DNA from: Ignavibacteriales bacterium UBA1304
GTDB taxonomy: Bacteria > Bacteroidota > Ignavibacteria > Ignavibacteriales > Ignavibacteriaceae
NCBI GenBank assembly: GCA_002307295.1
Contig: DBTY01000003.1
Location: 73,650 to 137,649 of the forward strand
Reading direction: 5' to 3'
Length of the DNA stretch: 64,000 nucleotides
Part shown: in pieces, positions 53,327-61,300 of the stretch
Numbering within the stretch: position 1 is the stretch's first letter
How the letters are laid out: each line of letters opens with the position of its first letter
Position numbers and translations under genes: made by a program
The notes under the pieces: generated by a model
The model's input: only the letters and a program-made list of their open reading frames with translations
Told to the model about the DNA's origin: nothing
Database searches by the model: none

Positions 53327-54004
53327 ATGGAAAAAGTTAGAGCCTCCGTTCCATTCGATAAGGAATATTTCAAAAAGCAGGCGAACGAAGGGAAACAATT
53401 ATCAACTAAGGATACGTTTAGTTTTATTTATAAAGAAAATCACTGGGCGGGGGATAAATCAATATCTGGCGCGGGTTCTGATTTTACGCAAACAGAAGAA
53501 ATACGGAAACAGCTTGAAGCATTGATTAAAGAGCTGAATATAAAAACATTTCTTGATCTTCCCTGCGGAGATTTTAACTGGATGAGCTCAATTAATCTTG
53601 ATATTGAAAAATATATCGGCGCGGATATTGTCCCTGAATTAGTCGCTAATAATAAACAAACATATGAAAACGCAAAAAGAACTTTTTTGCATCTTGATTT
53701 AATTAAAGATAAACTGCCAGATGCGGATATTATTTTCTGTCGAGATTGCCTTGTGCATCTATCAAATGAGGATATACAAAAAGCTCTTTTAAATATATTT
53801 TCAAGCAATATTAAATATCTATTAACTACTACTTTTACCGATTGCGAAAAAAATGAAAATATTATAACAGGCGACTGGCGCGTGATTAATTTGCAGAAGC
53901 CGCCTTTCGAGCTTCCTGGGCTTGTTAGTATAATTAACGAACGCTGCACAGAAGGGAATGGAACGTATTCTGATAAAAGTCTTGGACTTTGGAAAATTAA
54001 CTAA
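53327..54004 (+). CDS. Class I SAM-dependent methyltransferase
   Basis: 225 residues. The SAM-binding motif I reads FLDLPCGDFNWM instead of the usual DxGCG. It is followed by YIGADIVPELV, DADIIFCRDCLVHL and a helical tail. This variant is seen in a set of uncharacterised methyltransferases. No substrate can be assigned. The next gene, a GNAT acetyltransferase, starts 10 nt later and may be coexpressed. Confidence 0.75.
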   Translation: MEKVRASVPFDKEYFKKQANEGKQLSTKDTFSFIYKENHWAGDKSISGAGSDFTQTEEIRKQLEALIKELNIKTFLDLPCGDFNWMSSINLDIEKYIGADIVPELVANNKQTYENAKRTFLHLDLIKDKLPDADIIFCRDCLVHLSNEDIQKALLNIFSSNIKYLLTTTFTDCEKNENIITGDWRVINLQKPPFELPGLVSIINERCTEGNGTYSDKSLGLWKIN

Positions 54005-54014
54005 TGTTGGCTAA

Positions 54015-54572
54015 ATGATAAAACTAAAAATAGATGACGAGCTTGAACTTAAAGAGATTGAGCAAGCTGACGCCCAAGATATATTTAACGCTATTGATAA
54101 CGGCAGAGAATATCTAAGAGAATGGTTGCCGTTTGTTGATTTTACAAAAACAGTTGAAGATTCAGCTGATTATATTAGGTCGATATATGAAGCCGAGCTC
54201 TCAGTTAGAGAATTTGTGACGACAATACAATTTAATGGAAAGTTCGCCGGCCTTATCGGATTAAAGTTTACGAAACAAGATAAACCTAATAAAAAAACTG
54301 AAATAGGATATTGGCTTGCAAAGGAATATCAGGGGCTTGGTATTATTACTCGTTCAGCAAGACGAATAATTAAATATGCCTTTGACGAACTTGGACTGAA
54401 CAGAGCGCAAATAAAAATAGCTTCGGCAAATAATAAAAGTATTAAAGTAGCCGAAAGACTGAATATGAAATTTGAAGGAACTGAAAGAGCAGGGGAGCTA
54501 CTTGCAAACGGATTTACAGATCTTAGAGTCTATAGTATTCTTAAAACAGACGACGCTTATAAGTTATTTTAG
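54015..54572 (+). CDS. RimJ/RimL-type GNAT N-acetyltransferase
   Basis: 185 residues. The layout is that of ribosomal-protein-serine acetyltransferases: LKEIEQADAQDIFNAI...REYLREWLPFVD at the start, EIGYWLAKEYQGLGIITRSARRIIKYAFDELGLNRAQIKIAS at the acetyl-CoA site, then KVAERLNMKFEGTERAGELLANG. The target could be a ribosomal protein N-terminus or another amine. Confidence 0.85.
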   Translation: MIKLKIDDELELKEIEQADAQDIFNAIDNGREYLREWLPFVDFTKTVEDSADYIRSIYEAELSVREFVTTIQFNGKFAGLIGLKFTKQDKPNKKTEIGYWLAKEYQGLGIITRSARRIIKYAFDELGLNRAQIKIASANNKSIKVAERLNMKFEGTERAGELLANGFTDLRVYSILKTDDAYKLF

Positions 54573-54755
54573 CTTAGGTACTATTATTTGTCTTTTATTA
54601 AACAATTATAAAAACGAAATTTGAATATCGTTTAAAGAATTATTAGTATTGAAAAATTTCTTACAACAAAAAAAAGTCAGCCTTGGATAATTATAATGAG
54701 GAACTTTTGACCGGACGCTTTGTTTGTATAAGAAAACAAGTAAGCAATAAACTAT

Positions 54756-55109
54756 ATGAATAGAATAAGAAAAAACCGGATATTCGCTTTGCCCCTTTTG
54801 TTGGGGTATCTGGCATTTGTGTGCCTAAGCGTTATTCATGTGCATTCATATTCAATAGGCGCGTCGTCTAATAATTATTCTTTTATTGCGGATAATGACG
54901 GAGTAAAAACCGTTTCTAATTCAGAAGACGACTGCCAAGTTTGTCATCTGTTTTTCTCCATCAATGTTAATTCAGTTCCCGCAAGCGCATTAGCCGTATT
55001 TAGCTCGGAACAAAAATTCTTAGTCGCTAACGAATCGGCTCATTTCTTACAGGTAGATAATCAACTCTGCCTTCGCGGTCCTCCTTTCAATAAAACTCTT
55101 TTTGTATAA
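54756..55109 (+). CDS. Small exported protein with CxxC and C-terminal RGPP motif
   Basis: 117 residues. There is one N-terminal hydrophobic segment (LPLLLGYLAFVCLSVIHVHSY) with a His-Val-His, then DDCQVCHLFF (CxxCH) and a C-terminal LRGPPFNKTLFV. Small proteins with this His/CxxC/RGPP or RAPP pattern (DUF2946-like) often precede TonB-dependent receptors, and one starts 144 nt downstream. A metal-handling role is suggested by Cys and His placement but is inference. Confidence 0.6.
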   Translation: MNRIRKNRIFALPLLLGYLAFVCLSVIHVHSYSIGASSNNYSFIADNDGVKTVSNSEDDCQVCHLFFSINVNSVPASALAVFSSEQKFLVANESAHFLQVDNQLCLRGPPFNKTLFV

Positions 55110-55123
55110 TTAAAAATAAATTA

Positions 55124-55167
55124 CAGTTATAGCGCCCTTTATTTATAAAGGTATTGCCGCTATACTG
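55124..55167 (+). promoter_or_regulatory. Nested hairpin in the leader of the TonB receptor gene
   Basis: The outer stem is CAGTTATAGCG / CGCTATACTG with one bulged T. The inner stem is CCTTTA-ttta-TAAAGG. No T-run follows, so it is not an ordinary terminator. It lies 87 nt upstream of the TonB receptor ATG and could be an attenuator or RNA-processing signal. Confidence 0.4.
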
Positions 55168-55253
55168 ATTTATACATGATGATCTATATCTTGTATCAAA
55201 CTTGATAGGTCTTTTGTGAATTACAATATCGATTTTATTGAATAGGAAAATAT

Positions 55254-57656
55254 ATGAAATTTAAAAATATTATAACAAATATCAGTTATAAAATATTAAT
55301 CGTGATATTTGCAGCGTTAACAATTGTGCCGTTAAATAACAAAGCTTATGCGGCATCGCCTGAAAAAGATAACTCTTCATTAACCAAAGAAACTATAAAT
55401 TACACTATTACAGTATTAGATAAAAAAACTTTGCTGCCTTTACAGTCTGTTTACGTTACGTTGAAAGAAGGGAACTCAATAGTTGCCGGGATATCTACAA
55501 ACCCGTTTGGCAGAGCCATTTTCAGAGACGTAGCCAAAGGCGTTTATATCGCTTCTACCCATTATCTTGGATATGCCGACTACAGCGAAACGGTTTCTAT
55601 CGATTCTACCCGACGCTCAACAGAATTTAAAATATCATCAAAATCTATTGAGCTTGGCGAAGTTACAATTTCCGGCGATAGAACAGAAAAAATTTCAACC
55701 ACAATAGATATAAATACAGGGCGTCAGGTTTTTGAAACCGAAACATATCACGCTTCGCCGCTTGGCACAATGACGAGTCTTATTACTCAGAATCTTGCAG
55801 GCGCTGTTAGAGCCCCTACAGGCGAGGTTCATATACGCGGGCAGCATGGCGAGTTTTCTTATCTTGTTGACGGCATTCCAATTCCGCTTGGAGTTTTTGG
55901 CGGACTAAATGAAATTGTAGACTCAAAAGTAATTGAGCAGGTTACATTTTATACGGGCGGCTTCCCTGCCGAGTATGGCGGCCAGATAACGGGCGTTATG
56001 GATATTCAAAATAAAGTGCCGACAGGCAGCTTTCATCTTGATATATCTACTTTTGCCGGAAGTTATTTAACTTCGTCAGATAATAATCCAGGGAGCAGAG
56101 TTGGAGAATTTAAGGCGTTAAATTCAAACGGACAGAGCGTTTCATTAAGCAGTCACATTGGCGGCCTTGGCTATTTTATAACAGGCTCCCGTCAGGAAAC
56201 AGATCACAGAATAGATCAGCCTGTAAGCCAGTTATTTCACGATCATGGTTTTGATTATTTCCTTTATGGAAAATTTGACTATCTGCTAAGCGCGGACGAT
56301 TACTTAACTGCAAATCTTAATTACAGCAAAACTTTAGCGCAGGTTCCTTACGATCCGGTTGAAGGATATATTTCAGACGATCAGGAGTCGTATAACGCAT
56401 ATCAGACTTTATCTTACATCCATACTTTTTCTGCCGTACCGGATAAAGAATCTGAATTTTTTGCAGGCGCGTTTGTCCGCGAAGGAGGGCTTAATTATAC
56501 GCCTGATATGAATGACGATAATAAAGTTTATTTTGACGGCGACTCTCTCAACGGATATGTAGTAAAACAAAAAAGAACTTTTACTACTTCCGGTCTAAGA
56601 TTAAAATTTGACGATAGGCTTTCTCATCAATTTAAATATGCAGCCGGGTTAAATTATTACTATACGGAAGGCTCTGAAGATTTTCGTTTTGTAAATGCAA
56701 CTGAAGAAAAAAAAGCAGTAATCTCCGATTATAACGGATTTGATTTGGGCTTTTTTGCTCAGACGGAATGGCATCCTGCAGAATGGACAAAGCTAAACAT
56801 GGGCGTGCGATATGACATTCATAACGCGCCGGCAATTTCTAAGCAATATCAAATATCGCCTCGTTTTAAATGGCAATTTTTTATTGACGAATTTAACAGC
56901 TTCTCTTTGAGCTATGACAGATTATTTATGCCGACTAATATAGAAAATCTTGGGGCGGTTGCTTTGGTATATGGCAACACGTCGCTGCCTACTTATCCTG
57001 AAAAAGATAATCTTTATGAAATATCTTTTATGCGAAATTGGGAAAACGGTTTTAGCAGCAAGCTGTCAGGCTTTTATAAACAATCGTCTCCGGGCTTAGA
57101 CGACGAAACTTACGGTTCAAGCACAATAAGAGTTTCGGTTAATATTAATGAGATTAAAGTTTCGGGTATTGAAATTGCTTTAACATATAAAGCTCCTGAA
57201 AGCCCATTATCTGCATTTATAAATTCATCGCTTATCCATGCTTACGGAACAGGACCTGTATCAGGAGGCTTTTTAGCCGCGGATCCGAGCTCTGCCGTTT
57301 TTGATCTCGATCACGATCAAAGGCTTACTGCAGTTATTGGATTAAACTATCAGCCTGATAATTGGTTTGCAAACGCAACCGCGACTTATGGATCAGGTTT
57401 AACAAACGGCGCTGATAGTTATAACTATGGCAAATCACTATTTGATTTTAATACCGGCGCGCATACTGCCGCTTATTGGGTTGTGGATTTATCTGCCGGG
57501 TATACGTTTAATTTTAAGAACGGGCAGTCGCTTGAGCCTTCTGTTTTCGTATCAAATATTTTTGATAACGATCATCTAATTAAAGGCGCGTTTTTCAGCG
57601 GCGCAAGTTTTGAACAAAGAAGAAATGTGATGTTTAAATTGTCGTATCATATTTAG
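55254..57656 (+). CDS. TonB-dependent receptor with carboxypeptidase-regulatory-like domain
   Basis: 800 residues. A signal peptide ends near NKAYAA. A CarboxypepD_reg-like Ig domain is at ~50-135 (YTITVLDKKTLLPLQSVYVTLKEG). The plug is at ~140-260 (EVHIRGQHGEFSYLVDGIPIPLGVFGG, VIEQVTFYTGGFPAEYGGQITGVMDI). A 22-strand-type barrel follows, ending in KLSYHI. The N-terminal layout is typical of Bacteroidota receptors. The substrate is unknown; the small CxxC protein upstream hints at a metal or metal chelate. A terminator follows. Confidence 0.88.
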   Translation: MKFKNIITNISYKILIVIFAALTIVPLNNKAYAASPEKDNSSLTKETINYTITVLDKKTLLPLQSVYVTLKEGNSIVAGISTNPFGRAIFRDVAKGVYIASTHYLGYADYSETVSIDSTRRSTEFKISSKSIELGEVTISGDRTEKISTTIDINTGRQVFETETYHASPLGTMTSLITQNLAGAVRAPTGEVHIRGQHGEFSYLVDGIPIPLGVFGGLNEIVDSKVIEQVTFYTGGFPAEYGGQITGVMDIQNKVPTGSFHLDISTFAGSYLTSSDNNPGSRVGEFKALNSNGQSVSLSSHIGGLGYFITGSRQETDHRIDQPVSQLFHDHGFDYFLYGKFDYLLSADDYLTANLNYSKTLAQVPYDPVEGYISDDQESYNAYQTLSYIHTFSAVPDKESEFFAGAFVREGGLNYTPDMNDDNKVYFDGDSLNGYVVKQKRTFTTSGLRLKFDDRLSHQFKYAAGLNYYYTEGSEDFRFVNATEEKKAVISDYNGFDLGFFAQTEWHPAEWTKLNMGVRYDIHNAPAISKQYQISPRFKWQFFIDEFNSFSLSYDRLFMPTNIENLGAVALVYGNTSLPTYPEKDNLYEISFMRNWENGFSSKLSGFYKQSSPGLDDETYGSSTIRVSVNINEIKVSGIEIALTYKAPESPLSAFINSSLIHAYGTGPVSGGFLAADPSSAVFDLDHDQRLTAVIGLNYQPDNWFANATATYGSGLTNGADSYNYGKSLFDFNTGAHTAAYWVVDLSAGYTFNFKNGQSLEPSVFVSNIFDNDHLIKGAFFSGASFEQRRNVMFKLSYHI

Positions 57657-57672
57657 CTATATTTATTTTATT

Positions 57673-57722
57673 AAAACGGGCGTTAATACGATATTGCTTT
57701 TATCGAGTTAACGCCTGTTTTA
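57673..57722 (+). terminator. Rho-independent terminator after the TonB receptor
   Basis: Stem AAAACGGGCGTTAA / TTAACGCCTGTTTT with one G-T pair and a ~20-nt loop, then T-rich sequence. It stands between the receptor gene and an intergenic repeat. Confidence 0.75.
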
Positions 57723-57737
57723 TTATATAACATCAAA

Positions 57738-57774
57738 GCGTCATCCTGAGCGAAGGCGGAAGGCCAGCATGACA
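57738..57774. repeat. Dispersed palindromic repeat copy
   Basis: GCGTCATCCTGAGCGAAGG followed by CGGAAGGCCAGCATGAC. Related to the copies at 38197-38224 and 40220-40277, sharing GTCATCC-x-GAGCGAAG and a closing ATGAC, but with a degenerate right arm. Confidence 0.6.
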
Positions 57775-57893
57775 GGCATATTAACATGCATGTGTTTCTA
57801 TTATTTAATCCCCTTAAGAATGGGTTGACAATTACGGCAATAATTTTATTTTAGTAAAGTAATAATTTCAACTACCATTTTACGAATATAAAT

Positions 57894-59105
57894 ATGTCAA
57901 AAATTAATTTTCCTGTTGGACCTAATACTACAGCTATTCACACTGGCGAAGCGCCAGATCCGGCGACTGGGGCTTCCGCGCCAAACATAGTGATGTCCAC
58001 TACTTTTGTGGCCGATGCCGAATCCGGTTTTTCGGCTACCGGGATTGAAGACGATACAAACTGGATTTATACACGATGGGGGAATCCCACTATTCATCAG
58101 CTGGAAGAAAAAATTGCTGCGCTTGAAGGCGCAGAGAAAGCCGCGGCATTTTCAAGCGGCATGGGCGCAATATCCGCGCTATTGTTCCATCTGCTAAAGC
58201 AGGGAGATCACGCTGTGATAAGCGACGTGGCTTATGCTGCTCTTTCTGAAATGACTAATGAAACAATTCCGAACCTTGGCGTTTCAATTACAAAAGTTAA
58301 TACATCTGACGCTGAAGCTGTGAAAAATGCTGTTCGTCCAAACACGCGTCTTATTTATATAGAGACCCCTTGCAATCCGCTTTTGCGCTTAACCGATATT
58401 GAAGAGACTGCAAGGATAGCGCATAGCGCAGACGCAAAGTTGGCGGTGGACTCCACCTTTGCAACTCCCATGGCTACAAACCCAATAAAGCTTGGAGCGG
58501 ATTTTGTGATTCACTCGATGACTAAATATATTGGCGGGCATGGCGACGCTCTTGGCGGCGTTATTGCAGGTTATTCGGCCGATATTTCTCCGTTGCGCAA
58601 TAGTATTGCTATCAGGCTTGGCAGTACATTAAGCCCTTTTAACGCGTGGCTGATAATGAGGGGACTTGCAACGCTGCCTCTGCGTATGAAGGCTCATGAA
58701 GCTAATGCTTTGCAGGTTGCCAGGTATTTAGAAGATCATCCCAAGGTTAAGCGCGTAATTTATCCCGGGCTGCCTTCGCATCCGCAATATGAGCTGGCTA
58801 AAAAGCAGATGAAGAATTTTTCCGGAATGATTACATTCCAGGTACAAGACGGACGCAAAGCCGCGGCTGTATTGGCTAAGGAGCTCCAGATTATACATTA
58901 TGCAGTTTCGCTTGGACATCATCGTTCGCTGATATTTTATTTGCAGTCGGAAGACCTGCTGCAGAGTTCGTTTAAGTTTGATACGCAGGCGCAGAACGAT
59001 TCGTGGCGGCAGTTTGCGGGAGACGGAATTTTCCGCTTCTCCGTAGGTCTTGAAGACGCCGAAGATATTATCCGCGATTTAGATATTGCGCTAAGTAAAA
59101 TATAA
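57894..59105 (+). CDS. Cys/Met metabolism PLP-dependent enzyme (gamma-synthase/lyase family)
   Basis: 403 residues. The PLP Lys is in DFVIHSMTKYIGGHGD (near residue 209). WIYTRWGNPTIHQLEEKIAALEGAE and FSSGMGAISALL hold the phosphate and cofactor contacts, and AVDSTFATPMATNPIKLGAD holds the PLP Asp. The family's YGxT segment reads VAYAALSEMTNE here, a variant that could alter substrate choice. Methionine gamma-lyase, cystathionine gamma-synthase or a homoserine-type enzyme are all possible. By eye the gene has more G+C than the DNA downstream. No amino-acid biosynthesis genes are adjacent. Confidence 0.82.
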   Translation: MSKINFPVGPNTTAIHTGEAPDPATGASAPNIVMSTTFVADAESGFSATGIEDDTNWIYTRWGNPTIHQLEEKIAALEGAEKAAAFSSGMGAISALLFHLLKQGDHAVISDVAYAALSEMTNETIPNLGVSITKVNTSDAEAVKNAVRPNTRLIYIETPCNPLLRLTDIEETARIAHSADAKLAVDSTFATPMATNPIKLGADFVIHSMTKYIGGHGDALGGVIAGYSADISPLRNSIAIRLGSTLSPFNAWLIMRGLATLPLRMKAHEANALQVARYLEDHPKVKRVIYPGLPSHPQYELAKKQMKNFSGMITFQVQDGRKAAAVLAKELQIIHYAVSLGHHRSLIFYLQSEDLLQSSFKFDTQAQNDSWRQFAGDGIFRFSVGLEDAEDIIRDLDIALSKI

Positions 59106-59129
59106 ACTTGGGTAAGCTTTTTTTTGTGC

Positions 59130-59225
59130 GACCATTCGAGGGCGCAAAGCCGCCTCGAAGGTCTTTTAAGTTCGCTATTTTAGCCGCAAAACCTTCAAGG
59201 TATTCGAAGAATGCCCTTGAAGGTT
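59130..59225. repeat. Two intergenic palindromes downstream of the PLP enzyme
   Basis: The first is GACCATTCGAGGGCG...CGCCTCGAAGGTC (59130-59163, imperfect). The second is AACCTTCAAGG...CCTTGAAGGTT (59190-59200 and 59215-59225, perfect 11-bp arms, 14-nt loop). Both centre on the theme (C)TTCxAGG. A short open frame at 59108-59296 runs across both and is not believed. Confidence 0.65.
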
Positions 59226-59241
59226 GGATAAAAAAACATCC

Positions 59242-59273
59242 CAACTCTTTAATAACAAAAAGAGTTGTTTTTC
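59242..59273 (+). terminator. Likely rho-independent terminator downstream of the PLP enzyme
   Basis: Perfect 9-bp stem CAACTCTTT / AAAGAGTTG (59242-59250 and 59259-59267), then TTTTT. It is the first good terminator after 59105. Confidence 0.7.
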
Positions 59274-59593
59274 ACTGCATACTTTTTGAACGCTAGTATG
59301 CGTTAGCTAAATGGATGAAATATAAATTTTATTGTTTTAAATTTCTTTTACCCTTTATAAATAGCTCTATTGGCTTTAGCTCTGACGAAAATTTACGCCC
59401 AGCTGAGCCCCAACTATCTTAAAGATTCGGCAACTAGGTTTGAGAATTGATTTTAAGGGGTATATTGTCTCCATGAGAGCTCAACACAGCACTTTAATAA
59501 GGGTGTGACTTATAGTTGTTTAGTTGTATTATTAGCACGCAGACTGAGAGGTTTGAATCCATGATAAATTTTTATAACTTTTATGAAGAATAT
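59274..59593. other. Non-coding gap, nothing recognised
   Basis: About 320 bp of AT-rich sequence between the terminator and the minus-strand membrane gene. No plausible ORF, tRNA or repeat was seen on either strand. It marks the transition to the more AT-rich right end. Confidence 0.5.
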
Positions 59594-59863
59594 TTAATTA
59601 CCAAATAATCTACCAATTAGTCCTATTACCACTAAAATAATAAAAACAGTTATGGCTATCTCGGAACCGTTAAATTGACCGACCCAGTTAATAAAGATTA
59701 TTACAACAGGAACAATACAAATAACCAGAAGAATTATTCGTGCTATTAAAATATTCCGTTTTTCCTCCTTTATTCGTTGCGCCTCTTCTTTTTCTGCTTT
59801 AATGTCATTTTCGATTTTTATTTCTAACGCCCTTAACTCAAGTAATTCTTCTAGTTTTTTCAT
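59594..59863 (-). CDS. Small coiled-coil membrane protein, unknown
   Basis: 89 residues. The first ~36 are a charged helix (MKKLEELLELRALEIKIEND, then Lys/Glu-rich to KRN) likely to be a coiled coil. Two membrane helices follow (ILIARIILLVICIVPVVIIF and the segment around AITVFIILVVIGLIGRLFGN). The start codon overlaps the stop of the TPR gene (TCAT on the plus strand, ATGA on the minus strand), so the two are translationally coupled. The arrangement, a sensor-like TPR protein plus a short two-helix membrane protein, resembles effector pairs in defence modules, but no family was recognised. Confidence 0.6.
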   Translation of the reverse strand: MKKLEELLELRALEIKIENDIKAEKEEAQRIKEEKRNILIARIILLVICIVPVVIIFINWVGQFNGSEIAITVFIILVVIGLIGRLFGN

Positions 59864-61101
59864 ATGGCTTCAAGTTTTATTTGACAATCATCAAATCCAA
59901 AATAAGTTTTGCTTTGAAAATCTTTTAAAGCTATTTGATATTGTTTTTTAGCTTCTAAATATTCGGCAGCTAGTACTTGTGATTTAGAGGTATTCATATC
60001 GTCAAGTTGTTTAATAATACATCCTTTCTTGTCAAGCAAATTTTGTGCATCAATTCTTTTTTTATTAGTCAAATTGGAAATACGCTCTATTAAGTATTTA
60101 TGTATTGGCGCAAAGATAGAATCATAAAGTGGATCATCAATTATTACCGATCTCAAGTAATTTCTATCCACCTGTACTGCCAAACTAAAGTGACTTAATA
60201 TTTTTTCAAGTTCTTCATTATTTTGATAATTTTTGAATTTACTAATACGATATGAATAATATTTTGCAAGATAATAATGACTTTGAGAAAGATTATTATT
60301 AAAAACTACCGCTTCTTCGCAAAATTGAATAGCCTTATTTATTGTTTCAAGTTCAGAAGCGGTAGCCTTTCCAGTTAATTTAAAATAATATGACTGGGAA
60401 AGAAAATATTTGCAGTCTGCTAAAATTGGGTTAAATGATTTGTCTGTTTTTACTATTCGGTTACCAAATTCATTTGCTTTCAGGAGAAAAGCTGTTGCTG
60501 AATTTAAATCAACCATATTAATGCCTTCATCAATACCAGTTAGATAAATTCGTCCAAGTTGGAAATAAGAAGGGAAGAAATATTCTCCCATTTTAAGTGA
60601 GATTGATTCCTTAAAACAATCAATAGCTCCTTCTAAAAACCCTTGTTTAATGAACAGACACCCCTTTTCATAATACTCTTTAACTTTACTTTCAAATGGC
60701 TTTTGTAACGTTGATAATATATTATTCAATAGAGAATTCTGATATTCTAATTTTTGAATTACTACACCAAAATAAAAGTTCATATCACTATGAAGCAATT
60801 CAACCGCACTTGTAACTTGATTAAATCCTCTCGTATTGATTTGGGCAAGCTGATTAAAACCATGCTCAGTTATTTGTAATAACCGATCTAAACTATTGTC
60901 AAGAGCAGAAATAATTTGTTCATTAGAAGCTATAAGATTTTTAGTCCGGTCAGTTTGTAAGTTAAATTGCCTGTTGATAATGTTTTTAAATTGATTTGTC
61001 TGTTCTTTGACAACAGTAATAAGATCATTGGAGAAAGTTAATCTATCTAAATGTTCCTTATAACCTATTTCTCCTGGAACCCAAATTTGATATATGGACA
61101 T
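59860..61101 (-). CDS. Coiled-coil/TPR-repeat protein, unknown
   Basis: 413 residues. Residues ~20-135 are a long amphipathic region with a repeated GFNQ motif (EHGFNQLAQINTRGFNQVTSAVE). From ~138, TPR-like helix pairs appear: KEYYEKGCLFIKQGFLEGAIDCFKESI, FFPSYFQLGRIYL, CEEAVVFNNNLSQSHYYLAKYYS. The ATG at 61101 follows AGAGGA. A short C-terminal helix (QVLAAEYLEAKKQYQIALKDF) closes it. It lies 199 nt after the AIPR gene on the same strand and overlaps the small membrane gene by 4 nt. A scaffold or sensing role is inferred. Confidence 0.65.
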   Translation of the reverse strand: MSIYQIWVPGEIGYKEHLDRLTFSNDLITVVKEQTNQFKNIINRQFNLQTDRTKNLIASNEQIISALDNSLDRLLQITEHGFNQLAQINTRGFNQVTSAVELLHSDMNFYFGVVIQKLEYQNSLLNNILSTLQKPFESKVKEYYEKGCLFIKQGFLEGAIDCFKESISLKMGEYFFPSYFQLGRIYLTGIDEGINMVDLNSATAFLLKANEFGNRIVKTDKSFNPILADCKYFLSQSYYFKLTGKATASELETINKAIQFCEEAVVFNNNLSQSHYYLAKYYSYRISKFKNYQNNEELEKILSHFSLAVQVDRNYLRSVIIDDPLYDSIFAPIHKYLIERISNLTNKKRIDAQNLLDKKGCIIKQLDDMNTSKSQVLAAEYLEAKKQYQIALKDFQSKTYFGFDDCQIKLEAI

Positions 61102-61300
61102 TTTATTCCTCTAATATTACAAAGTATTTTATATGACTTAACAGCGTTTAAGCAAATATACAGCCTAAAACTACACTGCCGAACTTGATATAAATAATGA
61201 ATCCGAATAAATGCTATATTGGCGTTATTCTATCCCTTATAATTATTTATTATCGGCAAACTAAACTGGTTTTATGACCTTATTTGCATACCGAATGTAA

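Noticed and set aside
59108..59296. 62-codon open frame after the PLP enzyme
   Set aside because: It runs through two palindromic repeats and a terminator, has no ribosome site and no coding-like composition.
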